A program made the translations under genes and the position numbers. Below, piece by piece: positions 7,241 to 14,897 of a stretch of DNA of 57,002 bases. The DNA lies in NCBI GenBank assembly GCA_016125975.1, contig JAEFCZ010000037.1, positions 1 to 57,002 of the forward strand, written 5' to 3'. The notes under the pieces were generated by a model, which saw only the letters and a list, made by a program, of their open reading frames with translations, did no database searches and was not told the origin of the DNA. The stretch comes from Candidatus Nitrosopumilus sp. Its GTDB lineage: Archaea; Thermoproteota; Nitrososphaeria; Nitrososphaerales; Nitrosopumilaceae. Within the stretch, counting starts at the first letter, position 1; each line of letters opens with the position of its first letter.

Positions 7241-9799
7241 ATGCAAGTCAATATGGAAGAATCAAAAAGAATTGAATCAATGCCACCAGCACTACTAGTA
7301 TCAGCAACATATGATAATAACTCAAAATCAGCAGTTCTAAAATTCTACGAACCAGAGTCTCAAAAATTGTTTTTGTGGAAAGATGAGATTGGCCATAAAC
7401 CATATTGCTACTCAAGACTTGCTCCAGAGGAATTAGACTTTCTTCAAGAAAGAGACGATGTTTTAGAAATTAAAACAGTTCAGAGATATGATTTGATGAA
7501 AGACAAAGAAATAGACATGTCAAAGATCACTGTAGCAGATCCGCTAGCAATTGGAGGAACATCAGGAGACAAAAGCATAAGAAATGTAATTGAAACATGG
7601 GAATCAGATATCAAGTATTATGAGAATTATCTGTATGATAGAAAGCTAATAGTTGGAAAATATTACGAAGTAATTGGTGGGAAGATAAAGCCACATGATT
7701 TAGAAATTTCTGACGAGGTGAAGATTGCACTAAAGAGTTTGTTATGGGATAAGGTCGATAGTGAAAGCATGGTAGATGCTGAAGGATTCAAAAAATTTGT
7801 TTCTGAATGGGCAGATTTACTTAACCAACCAATTCCAAAGATCAAAAGACTAAGTGTAGATATAGAAGTTGAAGCCGAAATTGGCAGAATACCAGATCCA
7901 AAGATTGCAGAAAAAAAAGTTACAGCAATAGGTATGAAAGGAACAGATGGATTTGACCAGATTTTTGTGCTCAAAACAGAAGGAACAGAACAAGGTACAA
8001 ATGAATTAGATCAAAACATCAAAGTAACATTTTATGATTTAGATAAAGAAAAAGAGATGATTTATGATGCATTCAAGATAATCAAAGAATTTCCATTTGT
8101 TGTAACATACAACGGAGATGAATTTGATTTGCCATATCTATACAACAGAGCAGAGAGACTAGGGATTAAAAATTCAGAGAATCCATTTTATATGATGAGG
8201 GATTCTGCAACACTCAAAGAAGGGGTTCATCTTGATTTGTATAGAACATTTTCAAACAGATCATTTCAAATCTATGCCTTTAGTCAAAAATATACAAATT
8301 TCTCATTAAACGAAGTTTCAAAAGCGTTACTAGGAAAAGAAAAGATAGACTATGGATTAGAGTTTGATCAATTATCACTCTACCAGACTGCAAATTATTG
8401 TTACAATGATGCCCTGCTGACGTACGAGCTTACCAGTTTTAACAGTGAATTGTTGATGCAGTTACTAGTCATTATTTCAAGAATTGCAAGAATGCCAATT
8501 GACGATATTGCAAGAATGGGAGTATCTCAATGGATTCGTAGTCTTTTGTATTACGAACATAGAAAAAGAAATTGCCTAATTCCAAAAAGGCAGGAACTTG
8601 AAAGAAGATCAGAAGGAGTGATGTCAGATGCAGTAATCAAAGATAAAAAATACAGAGGAGGGCTAGTGGTCGAACCAAAAGAAGGAATTCATTTTGATGT
8701 AGTTGTGATGGATTTTGCAAGTCTATATCCAAGCATAATCAAAGTCAGAAACCTTTCGTATGAAACAGTAAGATGCCCACATGAAGAATGCAAAAAAAAT
8801 TCAATCCCAGGAACAAATCACTGGACATGCTCAAAGAGAAATGGCTTGACATCAATGATTATTGGCTCATTAAGAGATCTGAGGGTAAATTACTACAAGA
8901 GTTTATCAAAAAAAGAGACACTAACTGAAGAACAAAGGCAGCAATACACAGTAGTAAGTCAAGCACTTAAGGTAATTCTAAATGCAAGTTATGGGGTAAT
9001 GGGAGCTGAAATATTTCCATTATATTTTCTGCCTGCAGCTGAAGCCACTACTGCAATTGGAAGACATACAATTTTAGAGACAATCAAAAAATGTGAATCT
9101 GCAGGTATTGAAGTACTTTATGGAGATACAGATTCGTTATTTATAAAAAAGCCAACTAAAGAACAAATTCAAACAGTAATTGAACAAGCAAAAAAAGATC
9201 ACGGTGTTGATTTAGAGATTGATAAAACATACAGATATTGTGTGCTAAGTAACAGAAAGAAAAACTATCTGGGAGTTACTAAAGAAGGTAAAGTAGACGT
9301 TAAAGGACTGACAGGAAAAAAATCTCACACCCCTCCATTTATTAAAAAATTATTTTATGAATTACTTGACGTGTTATCTGAAGTTCAAACAGCGGAGGGT
9401 TTTGAAAAAGCAAAAAAACAGATCTCTGAAAAGATTGCAACATGTGGAAAAAAAGTTGAGTCAAAAGAAATTCCTCTTGAAGATTTAACATTTAATGTAA
9501 TGCTTAGTAAGGCTCCATCTGAATACACCAAGACAATCCCACAGCATATCCGTGCAGCAAAACAATTAGAGTCCATAAGAGAAATAAAAAAAGGAGATAG
9601 GATATCATACATCAAAATTCTAAACAAACCCGGAGTTAAGCCTGTAGAAATGGCAAAAAAAGAAGAGATTGATTCTAAAAAATACATGGAATTTATGGAA
9701 TCAACACTTGAGCAAATTACATCATCAATGGACTTGGATTTTGACACAATTTTGGGAAAACCAAAGCAAACAGGATTAGACGAGTTTTTCTGGAATTAG
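7241..9799 (+). CDS. polB: Family B DNA polymerase with proofreading exonuclease
   Basis: An 852-residue replicative-type polymerase. Exonuclease motifs: DIE at residues 207-209, 'VTYNGDEFDLPYL' and 'YCYNDALLTYEL'. Polymerase motifs: A 'DFASLYPSI', B 'KVILNASYGVMG', C 'YGDTDS' at 627-632. The last ten residues include 'QTGLDEFF', a PCNA-interacting (PIP) motif, so it should work on the sliding clamp. Starts are ATG 7241 or ATG 7253. Nothing looks broken. The gene follows the deaminase by 4 nt. Confidence 0.95.
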   Translation: MQVNMEESKRIESMPPALLVSATYDNNSKSAVLKFYEPESQKLFLWKDEIGHKPYCYSRLAPEELDFLQERDDVLEIKTVQRYDLMKDKEIDMSKITVADPLAIGGTSGDKSIRNVIETWESDIKYYENYLYDRKLIVGKYYEVIGGKIKPHDLEISDEVKIALKSLLWDKVDSESMVDAEGFKKFVSEWADLLNQPIPKIKRLSVDIEVEAEIGRIPDPKIAEKKVTAIGMKGTDGFDQIFVLKTEGTEQGTNELDQNIKVTFYDLDKEKEMIYDAFKIIKEFPFVVTYNGDEFDLPYLYNRAERLGIKNSENPFYMMRDSATLKEGVHLDLYRTFSNRSFQIYAFSQKYTNFSLNEVSKALLGKEKIDYGLEFDQLSLYQTANYCYNDALLTYELTSFNSELLMQLLVIISRIARMPIDDIARMGVSQWIRSLLYYEHRKRNCLIPKRQELERRSEGVMSDAVIKDKKYRGGLVVEPKEGIHFDVVVMDFASLYPSIIKVRNLSYETVRCPHEECKKNSIPGTNHWTCSKRNGLTSMIIGSLRDLRVNYYKSLSKKETLTEEQRQQYTVVSQALKVILNASYGVMGAEIFPLYFLPAAEATTAIGRHTILETIKKCESAGIEVLYGDTDSLFIKKPTKEQIQTVIEQAKKDHGVDLEIDKTYRYCVLSNRKKNYLGVTKEGKVDVKGLTGKKSHTPPFIKKLFYELLDVLSEVQTAEGFEKAKKQISEKIATCGKKVESKEIPLEDLTFNVMLSKAPSEYTKTIPQHIRAAKQLESIREIKKGDRISYIKILNKPGVKPVEMAKKEEIDSKKYMEFMESTLEQITSSMDLDFDTILGKPKQTGLDEFFWN

Positions 9800-9809
9800 T
9801 GAAAATAGA

Positions 9810-10091
9810 ATGGAAGTTGACAGTACATTACTTACCATTCTAGGAGTGGCTGCAGGGATTCTTATTCTAACAGGATGGGTAGAACAAATCTACAAGGGGT
9901 ATAAAACAAAAAGTCTCAAAGATGTTTCAAAATTTTTGATGATATTCATATCAGCTGGTGCAATTTTATGGCTGATTTATGGGATAATAGTAGAAGACGT
10001 GTTTATCATCGGAACAAATGTAGCTGCAATTGCCTTGATGATGATAGTATTAGGAATGAAGAAAATATACGATAGAAAATTAAGAGGTTAA
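9810..10091 (+). CDS. SemiSWEET-like PQ-loop membrane protein
   Basis: A 93-residue protein with three predicted membrane helices and a PQ-loop-like segment 'GWVEQIYKGYKTKSLKDVS', the diagnostic turn of SWEET/SemiSWEET transporters (the Pro-Gln pair is Glu-Gln here). SemiSWEETs act as dimers for facilitated transport of sugars or other small solutes; the substrate is not deducible. It starts 10 nt after polB and probably belongs to the same transcript. It is the last intact gene before the decayed insertion. Confidence 0.75.
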   Translation: MEVDSTLLTILGVAAGILILTGWVEQIYKGYKTKSLKDVSKFLMIFISAGAILWLIYGIIVEDVFIIGTNVAAIALMMIVLGMKKIYDRKLRG

Positions 10092-10181
10092 ATTAAAGCT
10101 ATGATAATGCTTTTACGAGCTAAACCCCATTTGATCGGCTTTTACATCAATCTTTGATTCCTTAGTTTTACTCTATTCCTA
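10092..10181. other. Junction between the core genes and the decayed insertion
   Basis: Ninety bases between the SemiSWEET stop and the first readable relic. No gene and no clear attachment repeat was seen. It would contain the left boundary of the insertion if one existed. Confidence 0.3.
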
Positions 10182-10858
10182 TTAGGTAATTAGATGATAT
10201 TTTATGATGTTTTTGAGCTTATCTTCAACTGATAATTCCTCCTCGATACAGATTGGCAGAAAATCAAGATAATCTTTATCTTTGATGTCCAGATTTATCT
10301 TTCTCAATTCAATACTTGAATCCTAATAGAACAATCATCTCTTGAAATTTCTTTTTTCGTTTCCGATGTTTGTCCTTACTGTATTTGCCCAGTCATAGAG
10401 GTTGGATGTCAGTACTGGAAAGGAGCGGTATTCATTATTCTGGGACAGTTTCCTGCTTAGCTTTGTCTGCCACATTTCCTTGATTCTAACTCGTCTTGGA
10501 TTAGAGCAATGCCATCAGACTATATATCAAACTCGTCATGTATTGCCTTGAGTTCAACCTGGTATGCCTTTAGCTGCACACGTGGATCCTTGCTGTTCCT
10601 TGCAATCTCTTTTACCTCAAGTTGGATTTGGTGTATGCGGTCTCTTTTGGATAAAGTCTTTTTCAAAAACACATGTAGATTATCCCCTTGAGTCTATTCT
10701 TTAACTGGTTGTCAAACCAACGCAGGTCATTTTTTAGTGTCATAGTTTATTCCAAGTTCTTCAGAAATTAGTTTTGGCTGGTCAATTCCCACTGTCTCAT
10801 GTTCATCAAGATAATTTGAGATTCTGCTTCTGCGCAGTATGACTTTATTCTTGCCCAT
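10182..10858 (-). pseudogene. Broken virus/plasmid-like gene(s) with an N-terminal helix-turn-helix
   Basis: From ATG 10858 the minus strand reads MGKNKVILRRSRISNYL...PKLISEELGINYDT, an HTH-like start, and hits TGA just after 'YDT'. Reading resumes in another frame as 'LKNDLRWFDNQLKNRLKG', then in a third as 'KRDRIHQIQLEVKEIARNS...VQLKAYQVELKAIHDEF', TAG, 'SDGIALIQDELES'. A further piece reads 'SQNNEYRSFPVLTSNLYDW' and the last ends 'VEDKLKNIIKYHLIT'. The first shift fits loss of one AC unit. The pieces may come from one or two genes. The style (small HTH protein next to an integrase) suggests a former provirus or plasmid cargo; the exact family is not recognised. Confidence 0.6.
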
Positions 10859-10945
10859 GCCTTGTGGTTACAAGTCAGGATTAAGGTATTGTTGCTCATC
10901 CTTACACCAATACTATTCCTTGGCGTAATAATCGTGGATGTCTTT

Positions 10946-11188
10946 TTACTCTGGAATTGTCACTTCTGATTCTGCTAGAGGTGCCCACTGCAAGATCGAA
11001 TCTGAGCAATTATTTGCATCATATTGCCACCGTAATTCTTCAGAATTTTTATTTTTTATCATATCATCATAGATTCCGGCACATAATTCTAATTTTTCAG
11101 TAGGAGTGAAATTCAAAAAGAAAATAACACTGATTGCGATACCTATTACAGTAATTGTTGCAATTGCAATATAAACTAGAATATTCAT
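10946..11188 (-). CDS. Small membrane-anchored protein
   Basis: An 80-residue protein with one N-terminal membrane helix (VYIAIATITVIGIAISVIFFL, residues 5-25) and a short acidic extracytoplasmic tail containing two Cys (about residues 36 and 60). The gene is intact although its surroundings are decayed, and it sits directly downstream of the broken protease gene. No family recognised. Confidence 0.6.
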   Translation of the reverse strand: MNILVYIAIATITVIGIAISVIFFLNFTPTEKLELCAGIYDDMIKNKNSEELRWQYDANNCSDSILQWAPLAESEVTIPE

Positions 11189-11215
11189 ATTTTAAAATAA
11201 AAAAGAAAGGGTGAT

Positions 11216-12015
11216 TTATCCTAATGGACCTACACCGGTTGTTGAATCATTGACGTTTTCCCAAGGTGTGAAATAGGAACCTGCAGAATCCCCTGCAGCA
11301 TGAATTCCCATAAACTCATCAGAATCCCAATTAGTCCATGCACCACCACTGTCACCACCAGCAGTAACATGAGCTACTGTAAGAACTGCATCATAAGTAA
11401 TTCCCGTATCAGGGTTATACCATGATGAATTTGGATCATCTACTGTTGTCCAACCTAAAGAGCTTGTTGCACCATGAACTAGAACATATGTTCCACTTGT
11501 TGGCCTGTTGTTATAACTTGTTATATATTCCCATGAGTTATAACCATCCCAAACAGCTTCTTCATTTGTTTCAGAACTGCTTTGATCTACCCAAGCACAG
11601 TCACAATCTGCATTGTCTGCAATAATAAATACATCTCCAACTTTGTTCCATCCAGGCCAATCTTCTGTTGGTTGGAAAACGTCATCAGCTGAACCTGAAC
11701 CATCATCTACACAATGAGCAGCAGTAAGGAATCCATCAACACCATTTCGCTCAATTGGTAATGCCATTGAGCAATAACGTGGTTTTTTGCTTCAATTTTG
11801 ATTCCGCCTACTAATGGATCACAATTACTTCCTACACCATTACAACTTTCAGCCACAGCAACATTAAATCTTATTTTGACAGGTATGTCGGAGAATCTTT
11901 CTTCAAATAAAGCAACATAATATGCTCTATCTTTACCTTCTTCAAAACGTGATTCATCTAAATTGATGATTAATACTTTTTCTAATCCACTCACAGAAGT
12001 AGAACTAACTGGCAA
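11216..12015 (-). pseudogene. Frameshifted secreted trypsin-like serine protease
   Basis: Two overlapping frames make one S1-family protease. The first (12015 downward) reads to 'VGGIKIEAKNHVIA' and then runs on out of frame. The second continues 'MALPIERNGVDGFLTAAHC' (catalytic His), 'DCDCAWVD' (probable catalytic Asp) and 'TAGGDSGGAW' (catalytic Ser). One missing base between GCT and ATG near 11768 explains the break. The 5' end is also damaged: a stop lies seven codons upstream of the TTG at 12015 and no signal peptide is in frame. A basic start MVKKKLQRFAS exists in another frame at 12040. The catalytic region itself is well preserved, so decay is recent or the shift is a sequencing error. 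Confidence 0.7.
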
Positions 12016-12142
12016 ATCTTTGTAGTTTCTTTTTTACCATGATTTATCAAATATTATAGTATGTGCTATTATTTTCATGGTATTTATTATTTGTTTCAAT
12101 TTGGATTGAATATATTTTACAGTTGAAATTTAAATTAGAAAA

Positions 12143-12190
12143 TGTTCATTTGAACAAACATCAAAATTGTGTGTTCATTTGAACAAACAT
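12143..12190. repeat. Two direct copies of a 19-bp palindrome-containing repeat
   Basis: TGTTCATTTGAACAAACAT occurs at 12143-12161 and 12172-12190, starts 29 bp apart. Each copy contains the inverted repeat TGTTCA-TT-TGAACA. A weaker relative (TTCATTTGGACAAATAA) lies near 12943. Tandem palindromes of this size look like operator sites, placed between the protease relic and the relic gene at 12200. Confidence 0.6.
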
Positions 12191-12199
12191 TTACAAAAA

Positions 12200-12403
12200 T
12201 TATAGTTCATTCGGTTTGATGTTACTGTAGAAAGCAACTCGGAGATTAGAATATTCATTCATTATTTCTGCCTGTTGTTTTTGTAATGTGATTTTATTGT
12301 TTTTATCAATGGTTATAAGATCCCCACGTAAATTTACTATTGCTTGCTCTTTTTCTTTTATTATTGACTTCGCAATTTTGCGATTCTTATACGGCCGGGA
12401 CAT
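12200..12403 (-). pseudogene. C-terminal piece of a decayed element gene
   Basis: A 67-codon frame from ATG 12403 (MSRPYKNRKIAKSIIKEKEQ) encoding a basic, helical peptide. Just upstream the reading continues in a different frame (KLDKIKQLESEITALKK), so this is probably the end of a longer coiled-coil protein broken by frameshifts rather than an independent gene. No family recognised. Confidence 0.4.
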
Positions 12404-13013
12404 GAAGCGCGAGCGGGTTTCTTTAATGCTGTAATTTCAGATTCTAGTTGTTTAATTTTATCTAATTTTGCTTGTTTTATTTAAGCATCCCTTGATACCC
12501 TATCGCGGATTTGTTTCTTTACTATCTCAATAGTTTGCTTACTGGATCCTTTTCTAAACCCCTGACCGCTTCGGGTTTTATTGATGCCGTCTATTTCTGC
12601 CGGGGTTAATCCCCGCTTGCTATAAATTGGTTTTCTAAGGCGTTAATCTGTGCTACGGGATCATTAAGCGAGGCGTCCTTTAGTTGTTGGTCGGCCTGTT
12701 GCTTGCTTCTATCATTTGAAGATATGAACCGCCCACCCTGTTTAACGGTGTCACGCTTGATTCGATTAGCGGAATAACCTTATTTTGTGCTCGCTTTCGT
12801 GCTTTTAGTAAACGCCCCAAGTTAGACCCCCTGGTCTAGTTTGTGTTGATTCTTTTCGACTAGGTGACAATCACACCCGCACTTGTCATTTTTGTTACGG
12901 CATAGCTGATGTTTTTTTCTATAATATAATGTTGAACTTTTTTTCATTTGGACAAATAAACTCATTGTTATAATTTTGATGTTAACGAAGATAAAACTTC
13001 ATTCGAGTTCAGA
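12404..13013 (-). pseudogene. G+C-richer relic of an unidentified element gene
   Basis: On the minus strand three coding-like pieces follow each other in different frames: 'DRSKQQADQQLKDASLNDP', 'LTPAEIDGINKTRSGQGF' with 'VKKQIRDRVSRD', then, after an in-frame TAA, 'KLDKIKQLESEITALKK'. The stretch is visibly richer in G+C than the rest of the window and has short hairpins: CGGGG-TTAAT-CCCCG at 12601-12615 and AGACC-CCCT-GGTCT at 12824-12837. The base composition suggests foreign origin. The region 12840-13013 holds no gene that I can see. Confidence 0.45.
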
Positions 13014-14128
13014 TTATTTTTTTAGATTTTTTAGTAGTTCGTCAACCTGTTCTTTTGTATAATATTCTGTTTCCTGTTTTCTTCTTTCATGGGCGTATTT
13101 CTTTTGCCAATTCTCATTTTCTTCCTTTATTTTGATTAGTTCCTCTTTTTCTTGTTCTACTTTCTTCTTTTCTTCTAAGACTCGTTCCTTATCATCGATT
13201 ACTAGATTTGATACGCCCTTTTGATATTCTTCAAATAGATTTTCTATTGTTGGTTGAAAATAAGCATTATCCAACTTCATATCATGGCCCATAAGGCGTT
13301 CAATTAAGGGGTTGTTTGCATTGTTGTTTAATTTTAGAATTGGGTTGAATCTTCGTCTAAAGGCATGACACAACATATTTGCTTCATCGTTTAGATTGAT
13401 TCCAGAATTTGTTTTTGCTCTATGAACTAAATTTGAAACTGTCTTTTCAGAGACAACTTTAGGTTTTGAAATAGCTAATGTGTACTTTGTTCTAAATACA
13501 GGGTGATCAGGATCTAAACTTTCTCCATCCTTCTTTCTTTTTTCAAAGTATCTTGTTAGTGCTTCTTTAGCTTCTTTATTGATGAAAGTAATGTATTCTT
13601 CATCAGTATCAGCATAAACCGTAACTGCTAGACAATCATTTGGCATTTCTTTTAGATGTCCTATCTTTAATTCTGTCAAAGCCTCTCGTCTAACACCTGA
13701 AGAACTTAGAAACAAAAGAATTGCCTTACTTCTAAGTTCTTTTGTAACACCTAACATGAGTTTGATTTCATCAGTTGTAAAAGGTCTTGATTTCTTTGGT
13801 TTCTGCTTTTTACCTAGTAATCTTCTAATTTTTTTCCAATTAACCCCCTCAATATCATTAGCATCACAGAATGACTGTAATGCAAAGAGAATCAAACGGA
13901 TATAGATTACACTTTTACCCTCATTCTTGAATAATAAACATAGTCCTCAATTTTCTCCTTTAGATCATTGATGTCAAAGAATAAGATAGAATCAATGGAT
14001 TTTAGATGATAATGCTCTGCAAATTTGGTTAAATGATACAGGTATTGCTCTCTAGTTTTAGAGCTTTGAACATATTGTTCAAAGATAAGGATTGATCGAG
14101 ACTTGTTTCCTGTACCTGATTTTTTCAC
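13014..14128 (-). pseudogene. Tyrosine recombinase (integrase) split by a one-base frameshift
   Basis: Frame 1 (14128-13907) gives the N-terminal SAM-like core-binding domain (SKTREQYLYHLTKFAEHY). Frame 2 (to 13014) gives the catalytic domain with 'GVRREALTELKIGHL' (Arg I), 'CHAFRRRF' (His-x-x-Arg), 'LMGHDMKLDNAYF' (His/Tyr nucleophile region) and a coiled-coil tail rich in Glu/Lys. Restoring one G or A in the run at about 13917 would join the halves as '..YSRMRGKSVIYIRL..'. All catalytic residues remain. It sits at the right edge of the insertion, pointing inward, as expected for the integrase of an archaeal provirus or integrative plasmid. Confidence 0.8.
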
Positions 14129-14213
14129 GCATATTATGGTAAAAAGGGTGTTTAAACGTCAAGTTGATTCATTTAATTAAAGATTAAATACAATACAAGA
14201 AGGCTCAAAGAAG

Positions 14214-14870
14214 ATGTTTGTAATCAATTGTAAAAATTATGAAGAAATTTCAGGGGACAAAATTATAAAATTTGTAAAAACTGCTGAAAAAATTTCAAAA
14301 AAATTTAAAATAAAAATTGCAATCTGTCCACCTCAACATCTAATTGGAGTGGTAGCTACCAGTTCAATTCCAATTTTTGCACAACATGTAGATAATTCCA
14401 AAGTGGGAAGCACAACAGGTTTTGTAATTCCAGAACTGTTAAAAAAATCAAAAGTGAATGGATCGTTAATCAATCACAGTGAACACAGAATTACATCAAA
14501 GGAAATTCAAAAATTAGTATTGAAATTAAAAGATCTCAAGATGACATCAATTGTTTGTGTTAAAGATGTGGCAGAGGCAAAAAAATATGCCAAACTAAAT
14601 CCAGATTATATTGCAATAGAGCCACCAGAACTCATAGGATCAGGCAAAGCTGTATCAACTGAAAGACCAGAATTGATAACAGAAGCAACAATTGCTGTAA
14701 AAAGTGCACAAAACAATACAAAACTTCTTTGTGGAGCAGGAATTGTTTCTGGAAAAGATGTTTTAAAGGCAGTGGAATTAGGTTCCAAAGGAATCCTAGT
14801 TGCAAGTGGTATAATCAAAGCAAAAAATTGGGATAAAATAATTTCTGAATTTGCCAAGGCATTAGTTTAA
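14214..14870 (+). CDS. tpiA: Triosephosphate isomerase
   Basis: A 218-residue archaeal-length TIM barrel. Substrate-binding Asn5-x-Lys7, catalytic His88 in 'NHSEHR', catalytic Glu136 in 'AIEPPELIGSG' and the phosphate loop 'CGAGIVSG' are all present. It interconverts dihydroxyacetone phosphate and glyceraldehyde 3-phosphate, here mainly for gluconeogenesis. Pyruvate phosphate dikinase follows 27 nt later on the same strand, so both probably belong to one gluconeogenic unit. Confidence 0.95.
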   Translation: MFVINCKNYEEISGDKIIKFVKTAEKISKKFKIKIAICPPQHLIGVVATSSIPIFAQHVDNSKVGSTTGFVIPELLKKSKVNGSLINHSEHRITSKEIQKLVLKLKDLKMTSIVCVKDVAEAKKYAKLNPDYIAIEPPELIGSGKAVSTERPELITEATIAVKSAQNNTKLLCGAGIVSGKDVLKAVELGSKGILVASGIIKAKNWDKIISEFAKALV

Positions 14871-14897
14871 AAAGCCAAAAAATTTACGCATTTTTGC

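Larger units (their letters stand above)
10182..14128. mobile_element. Decayed integrated element between semiSWEET and tpiA
   Basis: A block of about 4 kb with a frameshifted tyrosine recombinase at its right edge, broken HTH-type genes at its left, a G+C-richer relic at 12.4-12.9 kb and a frameshifted secreted protease between. All readable genes are on the minus strand, while the flanking core genes are on the plus strand. Direct terminal (att) repeats were looked for by eye and not found, and no tRNA gene is adjacent. The limits given are those of the readable relics, and the protease and small membrane gene may be host genes. Confidence 0.5.

Noticed and set aside
7663-9747. Minus-strand frames of 100-120 codons inside the DNA polymerase gene
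   Set aside because: They are Ser/Ile/Phe-rich shadows of a well-supported polB reading frame with all catalytic motifs.
11216-12015. Programmed frameshifting to explain the protease
   Set aside because: No slippery heptamer or structure at the junction, and the 5' end is damaged too, so decay or error is simpler.
12601-12837. Hairpins in the G+C-rich relic considered as tRNA or attachment site remnants
   Set aside because: Stems are only 5 bp, no cloverleaf or CCA-like end can be folded, and no matching copy is seen at the other element end.
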